In this document: positions 1-6,249 of the stretch, piece after piece | Position numbering within the stretch: the first letter of the stretch is position 1 | How the letters are laid out: every line of letters begins with the position of its first letter | NCBI GenBank assembly: GCA_900762125.1 | Contig: CAAFFL010000023.1 | Coordinates: 1 to 8,400, forward strand | Length of the DNA stretch: 8,400 nt | Reading direction: 5' to 3' | DNA from: an uncultured Prevotella sp. | GTDB lineage: Bacteria; Bacteroidota; Bacteroidia; Bacteroidales; Bacteroidaceae | Notes under the pieces: model-generated | Told to the model about the DNA's origin: nothing | The model's database searches: none | The model's input: the letters and a program-made list of their open reading frames with translations, nothing else | Made by a program: the position numbers and the translations under genes

Positions 1-92
1 GCTATCGTGCTGCGGCTTGCTTGCATCCGCCCGTCATAGCCATAATGGTACACACGGCAACGTTGTTGCTTAAAATGGAAGGTCTCCGTCAT
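1..92 (-). CDS. Possible 5' part of an unrecognised minus-strand gene, cut by the window edge
   Basis: An open minus-strand frame starts at an ATG (complement of 90-92) and runs off the left edge with no stop, giving about 30 residues that begin MTETFHFKQQRC and continue with a Y-H-Y-G-Y-D-G stretch. Third-position base use looks coding-like, and the other minus frames are stopped by codons at 70-72 or near position 2. I do not recognise the family. If real, the gene is divergent from the GH115 gene, with 113 bp between the two start codons. No TAnnTTTG promoter and no ribosome-binding site were found upstream, and 30 residues are too few to exclude chance. The stretch could equally be intergenic. 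Confidence 0.28.
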   Translation of the reverse strand, partial: MTETFHFKQQRCRVYHYGYDGRMQASRSTI

Positions 93-108
93 CCTCGATC
101 TCGGTAAA

Positions 109-154
109 GCCACCGGAGGCCCCTCTCCCCATCGCTACGCTCGGGGAAAGGGGG
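109..154. repeat. C/G-rich intergenic hairpin, REP-like candidate
   Basis: CCCCTCTCCCC (120-130) and GGGGAAAGGGG (143-153) can pair over 10 of 11 positions around a 12-nt loop. It is preceded directly by the near-palindrome GCCaCCGGaGGC (109-120). No T-run follows on either strand, so it is a poor intrinsic terminator. The compact, C/G-rich, double-dyad form in an otherwise ordinary gap resembles dispersed intergenic palindromic repeats, but a second copy is not visible in this window. Confidence 0.45.
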
Positions 155-205
155 AGTCAGAATGGTTGCGGACCAACAGGGAACAACTTTCAAATCAACG
201 TAACA

Positions 206-2926
206 ATGAGATATTTTAAACAACTCTTTTTCCTCTGTCTCTTGGCAGCGGCAGTGCCCGTCATGGCCATCGACCACCCGGGGATCACCACGAGTGACCT
301 TGGGGCGGACGCCTTCACGCTCATCCAGCAGGGCACGCCGACGACGATCATCGTGGACGACAAGGATAACCCCGCCGTGCAGATCGCTGTGAAGAACCTG
401 CAGGAGGACTTCCGGCGCGTCTGCGGACAGGCGGCGACGGTGACGGACAACGCGGAAAGGCAGACAAAGACCACGCCAGCAACCATCCATGAGCAGCGTG
501 CAATCATCATCGGCAGCCTGCAGAGCACGCTCATCCAGCAACTGGTGAAGCGCCGGGCGATAAACGGCAAGGCGCTCAAGGGCAAACGGGAGAAGTATGT
601 GATGCAGACCGTCGAGCGCCCTCTGCCCGGCATCGGCGAGGCGCTCGTCATCGCGGGCAGCGACCGCCGTGGCACTGTCTACGGCATCTACGAGTTGTCT
701 GAACAACTGGGTGTCTCGCCATGGTACTGGTGGGCCGACGTCCCTGTGGCGCACCACCGTAACCTTGCCATCCGCCCCGGCACCTACACCGCCGGCGAGC
801 CGCGCGTGCACTACCGTGGTATCTTCCTCAACGACGAGGCGCCCTGCTTGACGCCGTGGGTGAAGAACACCTTCGGCACCGACTATGGCGGCCACCGCTT
901 CTACGCCCGCGTCTGCGAATTGCTGCTGCGCCTGCGCGCCAACTTCCTCTGGCCGGCGATGTGGGGCTGGAGCTTCTATGCCGACGACCCGCAGAACAGC
1001 GCTACGGCGGACAGCATGGGCATCATCATGGGCACCAGTCATCACGAGCCAATGGCACGCAACCACCAGGAGTGGGCACGCCACCGGAAGGACTATGGTG
1101 CCTGGGACTATGTGACGAACCGTGCCACGCTCGACCGCTTCTTCCGTGAGGGCATGGAGCGCGCCCGCGGCACGGAGGACCTCATCACCATCGGCATGCG
1201 TGGCGACGGCGACACGGCCATGGGCGCGAAGGAGGGCCACGACAATGAGCTTACGGGCGACGCAGACCACCGCAACATGCAGATCCTGAGCGACGTCATC
1301 GCCAATCAGCGACGCATCATCGCCGATGTCACGGGGCGCCCCGCGAAGGAGCGGCCACAGGTGTGGGCCTTATATAAAGAGGTGCAACGCTACTACGACA
1401 TGGGCCTGCGCGTGCCAGACGACGTCACCATCCTCCTCTCCGACGACAACTGGGGCAACATCCGGTGGCTGCCGTCGCAGAAGGAGCGGCAGCGCAGCGG
1501 CGGATGGGGCATGTACTACCATGTGGACTACTGTGGTGCACCTCGTAACACAAAGTGGATCAACGTCACGCCCATCCAGAACCTCTGGGAACAGATGAAG
1601 CTCACCGCCGACCATGGTGTGGACCGTCTGTGGATCCTTAATGTCGGCGACCTCAAGCCGATGGAGTATCCCATCGCGCTGTTCCTCGACATGGCGTGGA
1701 ACCCCGACCGATACACAGCAACTAACGTGATCGACCACACGCGGGCATTCTTTGCCCAGCAGCTCGGCGAGCGGTATGCCGGCGAGGCGGCACGCATCAT
1801 GAACCTCTACAGCAAATACGCGGGACGGATAACGCCGGAGATGCTCTGCGACACAACCTACAACCTCCACACAGGCGAGTGGCAGCAGGTTGCGGGTGAC
1901 TTTGCCCGTCTGGAGGCCGACGCACTGAGCCAGTATGCCTCCGTGCAGGCGCCGCAGCGTGATGCCTACAAGCAACTCATTCTCTTCCCCGTGCAGGCGA
2001 TGAGCAACCTCTACGACATGTACTACGCCCAAGCAATGAACCACTGGCTCTACCAGCAGGGCAAGGCGGAGGCCGACGAATGGGCGGACCGCGTGGCGCG
2101 CGACTTCCGTCGCGACTCACTGCTCTGCGCGGACTATAACCACCACATCAATCAAGGAAAATGGAATGGGATGATGACGCAGAAGCACATCGGCTACACC
2201 ACGTGGAACGACAACTTCCCCGCCGACCGCATGCCGGAGGTGAAGCGGTTCGTCACAAGTGACAAGATGACGAACAGCGAAGGACAACAAAACAATGGTA
2301 GCATAAGCAGCAGCAATGGCTCAAGCACTATCGACAGTCTGCGCATGGCGCAGCGCCTCAAGGGCGGGCTGACGTTCCGCCACGACGACGGCCGCGTGGT
2401 GATGGAGGCAGAGCATTTCTATCAGAAGCAGGACGCCAAGGCGGCACAGTGGACCATCATCCCCGACATGGGCCGCACGCTGAGCGCCATCACGCTGCAG
2501 CCGACAACGGCCGACCCCACGGGTGGCGCACTGACCTATCGCTTCACGCTGCCCGACACGGTGAAGCGTGTCACGGTGCACGTCATCCTGCGCTCCACGC
2601 TCGCCTCCGTGCGCCATGAGGGTCATCGCTTTACGATCAGCCTCAACGGCGACACGGCGAAGACCGTCAACTTCAATGGCGACCTCAACGAAGCACCAGA
2701 GAACATCTATCGCATCACCTACCCCACTGTGGCCAGCCGCATTATCGACGCCATGGTCGCACTGGACATCAAGGAGCAACGAGCCACGGCCATGAAGGGC
2801 CATGAGCATACGCTCACCCTCCGCCCACTAGACCCTGACATACTCTTCGAAAAGATTATCGTGGACTATGGCGGCTACGAGCAATCATATCTCTTCGGCA
2901 AGGAGAGTAGTACGCTCAGCCATTAA
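206..2926 (+). CDS. GH115 xylan alpha-1,2-glucuronidase, secreted
   Basis: The predicted enzyme of 906 residues releases glucuronic acid or its 4-O-methyl form from glucuronoxylan, including internally substituted xylose as is known for GH115. Residues 1-21 form a signal peptide with likely cleavage after V-M-A; there is no lipobox cysteine, so a periplasmic location is probable. Residues about 45-195 resemble the N-terminal alpha/beta domain shared with other alpha-glucuronidases. The barrel follows with hallmark stretches: R-G-I-F-L-N-D-E (204-211), F-L-W-P-A-M-W (247-253), M-G-T-S-H-H-E-P-M (275-283), G-M-R-G-D-G-D (330-336), L-L-S-D-D-N-W-G (410-417). A helical region runs to about 680 and includes H-I-G-Y-T-T-W-N. 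A beta-sandwich domain (about 715-895, with M-E-A-E-H-F) ends the protein. Length is typical and the gene is intact. An N/S/G-rich linker (687-712) joins the last two parts. The start is supported by the signal peptide; no promoter or Shine-Dalgarno was recognised. Family assignment is firm; the exact substrate is inferred. Confidence 0.95.
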   Translation: MRYFKQLFFLCLLAAAVPVMAIDHPGITTSDLGADAFTLIQQGTPTTIIVDDKDNPAVQIAVKNLQEDFRRVCGQAATVTDNAERQTKTTPATIHEQRAIIIGSLQSTLIQQLVKRRAINGKALKGKREKYVMQTVERPLPGIGEALVIAGSDRRGTVYGIYELSEQLGVSPWYWWADVPVAHHRNLAIRPGTYTAGEPRVHYRGIFLNDEAPCLTPWVKNTFGTDYGGHRFYARVCELLLRLRANFLWPAMWGWSFYADDPQNSATADSMGIIMGTSHHEPMARNHQEWARHRKDYGAWDYVTNRATLDRFFREGMERARGTEDLITIGMRGDGDTAMGAKEGHDNELTGDADHRNMQILSDVIANQRRIIADVTGRPAKERPQVWALYKEVQRYYDMGLRVPDDVTILLSDDNWGNIRWLPSQKERQRSGGWGMYYHVDYCGAPRNTKWINVTPIQNLWEQMKLTADHGVDRLWILNVGDLKPMEYPIALFLDMAWNPDRYTATNVIDHTRAFFAQQLGERYAGEAARIMNLYSKYAGRITPEMLCDTTYNLHTGEWQQVAGDFARLEADALSQYASVQAPQRDAYKQLILFPVQAMSNLYDMYYAQAMNHWLYQQGKAEADEWADRVARDFRRDSLLCADYNHHINQGKWNGMMTQKHIGYTTWNDNFPADRMPEVKRFVTSDKMTNSEGQQNNGSISSSNGSSTIDSLRMAQRLKGGLTFRHDDGRVVMEAEHFYQKQDAKAAQWTIIPDMGRTLSAITLQPTTADPTGGALTYRFTLPDTVKRVTVHVILRSTLASVRHEGHRFTISLNGDTAKTVNFNGDLNEAPENIYRITYPTVASRIIDAMVALDIKEQRATAMKGHEHTLTLRPLDPDILFEKIIVDYGGYEQSYLFGKESSTLSH

Positions 2927-2951
2927 AATATGGAACAAGGCTTGATGGCCG

Positions 2952-3692
2952 TTATTCGAAGTAGAACGTCAGGACGATCATCTTTGAACGCGCTTTGTCA
3001 ACACTCTGGGCAAAGGGACGCATGGATGCATCACGCAACTCGGCGGCGTGATGCTTGTCGAGGCAGTCGGAGAGGCCGTACATGAACTTCAGCTCCGGCC
3101 GAATCTTAAAGAACGGCAGATAGAAGTCGCAGCCCACGCCGGCCTCGAGGAAGAGGTCAGTACCGCGCAGCTTGAGGTAGTCGTTGTCGTTCTTCGTGAG
3201 GTTGAGCACCGGATTGACGCCCATCATCAGGTAGGGCCGGTGGTTGTTGAAGCGCGGCGCAGAGAAGATGAGGTCGAAGGCGCAACTGATGTAGGCCGAC
3301 TTCATCGTTTGGGTGTGGCGCAGGAGCGAGTCAGGGGCAGCAGCGTCCATGTTGTGGAACGTCAGGTGGCGCGTGCCGAAATACATCGCCGGTGCCACGC
3401 GAAACTGGAAGTTCTCGTTTAGGCGCAGCTCGCCGAGGACACCAACGTTGAAGCCGTTGTCCCAGCGGTCCTGGTCGCAGGTGACGACATACTCCTGCTG
3501 TGTGCCGTCGTCAAGGGTGATCATCTGCGGGCCGACATTGCGCAGCTCAAGATCTTGCAGGTGTGTGCCGATGAGGATACCAAAATGGAACGGGCGCAGG
3601 TCGGTGTAGGGGCGGTTCATCACCGTCCGGTCCTGGGCCATGGCAGAGAATGTCGCCATGGCGCAAAGTAAGATGAAAAGCATCCTTCGCAT
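2952..3692 (-). CDS. porT: PorT-like outer-membrane beta-barrel protein (type IX secretion)
   Basis: This 246-residue protein has a signal peptide (1-19, cleavage after S-A-M-A before Q-D) and alternating beta-strand character to a C-terminal L-T-F-Y-F-E strand, as expected of an eight-strand-type outer-membrane barrel. Stretches typical of PorT proteins are H-F-G-I-L-I-G-T-H-L-Q-D (36-47), R-V-A-P-A-M-Y-F-G-T-R (98-108), R-P-Y-L-M-M-G-V-N (152-160) and I-R-P-E-L-K-F-M-Y-G-L (197-207). In Porphyromonas and Flavobacterium, PorT/SprT is needed for the type IX secretion system that exports proteins with C-terminal sorting domains. The gene converges on GH115 with a 25-bp gap and no clear terminator between them. 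No TAnnTTTG promoter was found upstream of its ATG. Other type IX genes are not adjacent. The barrel is certain; the PorT assignment, rather than a general PorT-superfamily barrel, is likely but not proven. Confidence 0.8.
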   Translation of the reverse strand: MRRMLFILLCAMATFSAMAQDRTVMNRPYTDLRPFHFGILIGTHLQDLELRNVGPQMITLDDGTQQEYVVTCDQDRWDNGFNVGVLGELRLNENFQFRVAPAMYFGTRHLTFHNMDAAAPDSLLRHTQTMKSAYISCAFDLIFSAPRFNNHRPYLMMGVNPVLNLTKNDNDYLKLRGTDLFLEAGVGCDFYLPFFKIRPELKFMYGLSDCLDKHHAAELRDASMRPFAQSVDKARSKMIVLTFYFE

Positions 3693-3808
3693 ATCTACTA
3701 TTGTAACGTTCCGCAGTGTCGATTATTGTACCCCGCAGCCAGCGACTAATCATTTTTAGTGAGGCACGGCAGCAAGAAAACGTTAAAATGCGAAAAAAGT
3801 ACTCATCA

Positions 3809-3842
3809 TTTGTAGGTATTCGGAAATAATTCCTTACCTTTG
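3809..3842 (+). promoter_or_regulatory. Bacteroidota-type promoter for the ferredoxin gene
   Basis: A -33 TTTG (3809-3812) and a -7 TACCTTTG (3835-3842, matching TAnnTTTG) are separated by 22 bp, the arrangement read by the Bacteroidota housekeeping sigma factor. Transcription should begin near 3849, giving a leader of about 70 nt before the ferredoxin ATG at 3920. Confidence 0.8.
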
Positions 3843-3858
3843 CAATGTTCATTTGGCA

Positions 3859-3871
3859 AAAGGAGGCCTTT
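3859..3871 (+). promoter_or_regulatory. Consensus Shine-Dalgarno inside a short dyad in the ferredoxin leader
   Basis: AGGAGG (3861-3866) lies 7 nt before an ATG at 3874, an ideal Shine-Dalgarno spacing. It sits inside the dyad AAAGG-agg-CCTTT (3859-3871), which would partly hide it in the RNA. Strong Shine-Dalgarno sequences are rare in Bacteroidota because their ribosomes largely mask the anti-Shine-Dalgarno. The ferredoxin start itself, 54 nt further on, is preceded only by AT-rich sequence. The element could be a control site, the signal for a leader peptide, or coincidence. Confidence 0.45.
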
Positions 3872-3873
3872 GA

Positions 3874-3939
3874 ATGCAATTATACAAAAACATTATAAAC
3901 AAATTAAAGATTAAGAATTATGGCTTACGTAATTGGTAA
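3874..3939 (+). CDS. Possible 21-residue leader peptide upstream of and overlapping ferredoxin
   Basis: A 21-codon frame starts at the ATG placed 7 nt after AGGAGG and encodes MQLYKNIINKLKIKNYGLRNW, rich in Lys, Asn and Ile, ending in TAA at 3937-3939. It overlaps the first 20 nt of the ferredoxin gene in another frame, so its stop lies just past the ferredoxin start. Such an arrangement could couple translation of the two by termination and re-initiation. The residue composition may simply reflect AT-rich leader DNA. No family is recognised, and whether it is translated is an open question. Confidence 0.25.
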   Translation: MQLYKNIINKLKIKNYGLRNW

Positions 3940-4090
3940 TGACTGCGTTGCTTGCGGTACATGTATTGACGAGTGCCCCGTTGGCGCTATCTCTGAGGGC
4001 GAGATCTACAAGATCGATGCTGATATGTGCACGGAGTGCGGCACCTGCGCTTCTGTATGCCCGAACGAGGCTATCAGCCTGCCGGAGTAA
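3920..4090 (+). CDS. 2[4Fe-4S] bacterial-type ferredoxin
   Basis: This complete 56-residue protein carries two C-x2-C-x2-C-x3-C-P cluster motifs: C9, C12, C15, C19 with P20, and C37, C40, C43, C47 with P48. In such proteins the fourth cysteine of each motif completes the other cluster. It is a soluble cytoplasmic low-potential electron carrier of the clostridial type, used in anaerobes with partners such as pyruvate:ferredoxin oxidoreductase and ferredoxin-dependent reductases; the partner here is not indicated by neighbours. The start is fixed by the usual M-A-Y-V-I beginning a few residues before the first cysteine. It is a single-gene unit with a near-consensus promoter and a strong terminator, and its codon choice is restricted, all fitting high expression. 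It is divergent from porT. Confidence 0.96.
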   Translation: MAYVIGNDCVACGTCIDECPVGAISEGEIYKIDADMCTECGTCASVCPNEAISLPE

Positions 4091-4142
4091 GAGAATCCTC
4101 TCTCCGCAGTCAATACTTGGTCATCAAGTAGACAAACGATTT

Positions 4143-4184
4143 ACACCCAGCTTTATCCCTCAAGGGTTTAAAGCTGGGTGTTTT
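4143..4184 (+). terminator. Intrinsic terminator of the ferredoxin gene
   Basis: A perfect 13-bp stem, ACACCCAGCTTTA (4143-4155) with its complement at 4169-4181, closes over a small inner CCCT/AGGG dyad and is followed by a T-run (4181-4184) and a T-rich stretch. It lies about 50 bp after the ferredoxin stop. The same hairpin lies just beyond the stop of the convergent AAA-ATPase gene, but on that strand the following bases are not T-rich, so it may only help there. Confidence 0.9.
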
Positions 4185-4192
4185 CATTCTCT

Positions 4193-5755
4193 TCACACGG
4201 CTCTCCATTTTTCGATGGTGCGCTCCTGGGTGCTGAAGTTGATGCCGACCTTCACCACCCGTCTGCCATCCGTTTGCCACGGGATGGCATAGCCCTTGTC
4301 GTCGATCTGCTGCAGGGCCTCCTCGACGGTGCCGTCGAGCTTCAACTCCATGACGTAGACCGTGTGCTCCGTCATCATGAGGATATCCATCCTGCCCTTC
4401 GCCACGCGCACCTGCGAATAGACATAGAGATTGAGGAACGAGAACATCACATAGAGCATCGCTGTGAAATGGCCTTCTGTCGTTGGCGCATCCTTGAGCG
4501 TCCCCTCCTGATAAGGTATGGCCGCAAAGTAGCTCTGGGCTGCCGTAAGCGCCGTGTCTATGTCATCTTCCATCAACGCCTTGCATATCAGGTAGCACGC
4601 CGTGTTAGTCTTATTGATATCTTGTGAGACATAGTAAGGAATCAACATCTGCGTCAGACCGACCTTCACCTCTTCATTGGAAAAGCCCAACGTATATCGG
4701 GAGAATTTGCGGTCATAGGCTTTAATGGTCAGGTAGCCGCTCTGATAGAACAGCGGCAGGATGCTGTGCATATCCTCCGTCGGCGCATCAAACTCTGTAG
4801 ACAAGGTGACACTGCCGTCAATCTGCGTGATGTCAGTGTGGAACTTCTTGATCTGACTGATGAGGAAGCGTGGCGTGCCCGTGGCAAACCAATAGTTGTC
4901 CAGCTCATGACTGTCCATGGCCGAGAGGAGGCTGAAGGGATTGTACACGCCGGGCGAGTTGTGGGAGAAATGGTAACCATCGTATCGGCGTTTCAACTCT
5001 GCGATCACCCCTTCCCTCGTCAGGTCATTCTCTTTACCTATGCCCTCGATGTCCTCGATGAAGTTAGCCTCCAGTTCCTCCTGCGTGATACCGCACAGGG
5101 CGGCATAGCGAGGCATCATGGAGATCTTCATCAGGTTGTTGATCTGCGAGAAGATGCTCAACGGCGAAAACTTCGTGATGCCGGTGATGAAGACAAAGCG
5201 CAGGTAAGGGTCGAGGTCCTTCAGTGGTGCGTAGAAGCTTTGCAGGGCGGTGCGGATCACTTCCAAGCGCTCAGGGTCGTGGAGCACGGTGAGCATCGGC
5301 GCGTCATACTCGTCGATGAGGATCACCACCTGATGACCGGTCTTCTGATAGAGCGCTATGGCATCGGCCTGCATGCGCGCGCCGGGAGAGCCGATCGAAC
5401 TATTGTCAATGCCATAGCGCTCTTCCTGCCACCGAAGCTGCAAATTCAGTTGCAGGAAGAGGTCGTCCACCGTACCCATCTTGGCGGTGGCGAGAGAAAA
5501 GTGGAGCACGGGATATTCCGTCCACTCCGATTCCAGTCCTTCGATGGCGAGACCCTTGAAGAGATCCTTCCGTCCGCGGAAATAGCTGTCGAAGGTGCTC
5601 GTCAGCAACGATTTGCCGAAGCGACGGGGACGGGAGAGAAAGACGTATTGATAACTATTGGCAAGATCATAGATGTACTGTGTCTTGTCAATATACAGAT
5701 AATTCTCCTTACGGATCTTTTCGAAGGTCTGTATACCAATGGGGTACTTCACCAT
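4193..5755 (-). CDS. AAA-ATPase-like protein with C-terminal PD-(D/E)XK nuclease-like domain
   Basis: This 520-residue protein belongs to the family with an N-terminal AAA-ATPase-like region and a C-terminal PD-(D/E)XK-superfamily domain (formerly DUF1703), present in many copies in Bacteroidota genomes and of unproven function. Visible motifs: a P-loop variant S-R-P-R-R-F-G-K-S (41-49), Walker B V-I-L-I-D-E-Y-D (144-151), and a sensor-like T-G-I-T-K-F-S-P (191-198). R-Y-D-G-Y-H-F (257-263) and Y-N-P-F-S-L-L (271-277) are also typical. The nuclease-like core is E427, G-R-M-D457, E470-L-K472, Q483 and K-G-Y (487-489), so its catalytic residues look intact. Length is usual for the family. The start M-V-K-Y-P-I-G is the common family beginning and lies about 25 nt after the predicted transcription start. 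It is a single-gene unit, convergent with ferredoxin. Proposed roles in defence or mobile elements are conjecture. Confidence 0.93.
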   Translation of the reverse strand: MVKYPIGIQTFEKIRKENYLYIDKTQYIYDLANSYQYVFLSRPRRFGKSLLTSTFDSYFRGRKDLFKGLAIEGLESEWTEYPVLHFSLATAKMGTVDDLFLQLNLQLRWQEERYGIDNSSIGSPGARMQADAIALYQKTGHQVVILIDEYDAPMLTVLHDPERLEVIRTALQSFYAPLKDLDPYLRFVFITGITKFSPLSIFSQINNLMKISMMPRYAALCGITQEELEANFIEDIEGIGKENDLTREGVIAELKRRYDGYHFSHNSPGVYNPFSLLSAMDSHELDNYWFATGTPRFLISQIKKFHTDITQIDGSVTLSTEFDAPTEDMHSILPLFYQSGYLTIKAYDRKFSRYTLGFSNEEVKVGLTQMLIPYYVSQDINKTNTACYLICKALMEDDIDTALTAAQSYFAAIPYQEGTLKDAPTTEGHFTAMLYVMFSFLNLYVYSQVRVAKGRMDILMMTEHTVYVMELKLDGTVEEALQQIDDKGYAIPWQTDGRRVVKVGINFSTQERTIEKWRAV

Positions 5756-5786
5756 CGCTCAGCTGTTTGATTTGAACTTCTTTTTG

Positions 5787-5818
5787 CAAAAATACAAAAA
5801 ACAAATCAAAACCACCAA
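5787..5818 (-). promoter_or_regulatory. Bacteroidota-type promoter for the AAA-ATPase gene
   Basis: On the minus strand a TATTTTTG box (complement of 5787-5794) matches TAnnTTTG, with a TTG (5816-5818) 21 bp upstream as a -33 element. Transcription should start near 5780, leaving a short AT-rich leader of about 25 nt before the ATG at 5755. Confidence 0.65.
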
Positions 5819-5953
5819 CCTTTAACGATATTAATTTGCGGGAAGTTCTTTTTGTTGCGATCTTATGCTGCCATTGTTTTTCCGGCTTCCCTACCCTTCC
5901 ACTATTCACCCATGAGCGTGAGACGGTTGAATTACACCGTTGTTCGACTCTGA

Positions 5954-6119
5954 TTGACGGCGTTGTCTTCATGTTCGACGAACGTCGCACACGTTTACGA
6001 CGAACGTCGCACACGTTCACGACGGCCGTCGCACACGTTCACGACGGCCTTCGAAAGTTGACCTAAAGGCCGTCGGGACAAATTCTAAAGGGCGTCGGGA
6101 GCCTTTCTAATGACCGTCG
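5954..6119. repeat. Tandem array of 22-bp units built on a CGACG-nn-CGTCG dyad
   Basis: CGTCG recurs at 5983, 6005, 6027, 6071, 6093 and 6115, with a one-base variant CTTCG at 6049, all exactly 22 bp apart. A more diverged CGTTG at 5961 fits the same phase, making seven clear units and one weak unit. In the units at 5976, 5998 and 6020 the half-site is preceded by CGACG, giving 12-bp dyads; CGACGGCCGTCG (6020-6031) is a perfect palindrome. The first units share the linker CACACGTT; from 6064 on, the left half-site becomes TAAAG or TAATG and the right one extends to CGTCGGGA. The array is downstream of the GH5 terminator and about 150 bp upstream of the AAA-ATPase promoter. Possible roles are a multi-site protein-binding array, a structured RNA, or an intergenic repeat family. 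Confidence 0.85.
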
Positions 6120-6182
6120 GGAGCATATCATTCTATTGCTACACAACCGAGGTGGAAAGTTAATGAACACAGGAAACAACAG

Positions 6183-6222
6183 AAGGAGCCATCCGTGCAT
6201 CATCTGCATCGGATGGCTCCTT
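6183..6222 (-). terminator. Intrinsic terminator of the GH5 operon
   Basis: A perfect 13-bp inverted repeat, AAGGAGCCATCCG (6183-6195) and its complement (6210-6222), encloses a 14-nt loop that can itself pair through TGCA. It lies 27 bp beyond the GH5 stop. On the minus strand it is followed by a moderately T-rich stretch (CTGTTGTTT), so it should end transcription of the glycan operon before the repeat array. Confidence 0.82.
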
Positions 6223-6249
6223 GATGTTTATAGGCGGGGAGGGGCTGTA

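Larger units (their letters stand above)
5756..6249. other. Long intergenic region between the AAA-ATPase gene and the GH5 gene
   Basis: From left to right it holds the AAA-ATPase promoter, an AT-rich then mixed spacer (about 5819-5953) with only a minor ACGGT/ACCGT dyad (5923-5940), the 22-bp-phased repeat array, a short spacer (6125-6182) with nothing recognisable, and the GH5 terminator. No reading frame here looks coding: those present run across the repeats or into neighbouring genes and have no homology I recognise. Confidence 0.7.

Noticed and set aside
89..1270. 393-codon minus-strand open frame opposite the GH115 gene
   Set aside because: It is fully antisense to a well-supported enzyme gene. 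Its composition (V, A, R, H, D rich, no domain pattern) is that of an antisense shadow in GC-rich DNA.
206..2926. Type IX secretion substrate status for GH115
   Set aside because: Although a PorT-like gene is adjacent, the C-terminus is the usual GH115 beta-sandwich with no recognisable sorting-domain ending.
2927..2951. Terminator between the convergent GH115 and porT genes
   Set aside because: Only a 3-bp GGC/GCC pairing is visible in the 25-bp gap and no T-run follows; not supportable.
3547..3879. 110-codon minus-strand frame overlapping the porT start
   Set aside because: It runs through the porT signal-peptide coding region in another frame and crosses the divergent ferredoxin promoter; not a plausible gene.
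4766..5770. 334-codon plus-strand open frame opposite the AAA-ATPase gene
   Set aside because: It is antisense to clear Walker motifs and starts and ends at unrelated points; composition is typical of a shadow frame.
5709..6020. 103-codon minus-strand open frame overlapping the AAA-ATPase start
   Set aside because: It overlaps the AAA-ATPase start and promoter and begins in the repeat array; basic, unstructured composition suggests chance.
5836..6066. 76-codon plus-strand open frame across the spacer and repeat array
   Set aside because: Much of it is translated repeat sequence, it has no ribosome-binding context and no family resemblance.
5954..6119. CRISPR array
   Set aside because: Units are 22 bp from start to start with no unique spacers of 25 bp or more, the repeats are short and diverged, and no cas gene is present.
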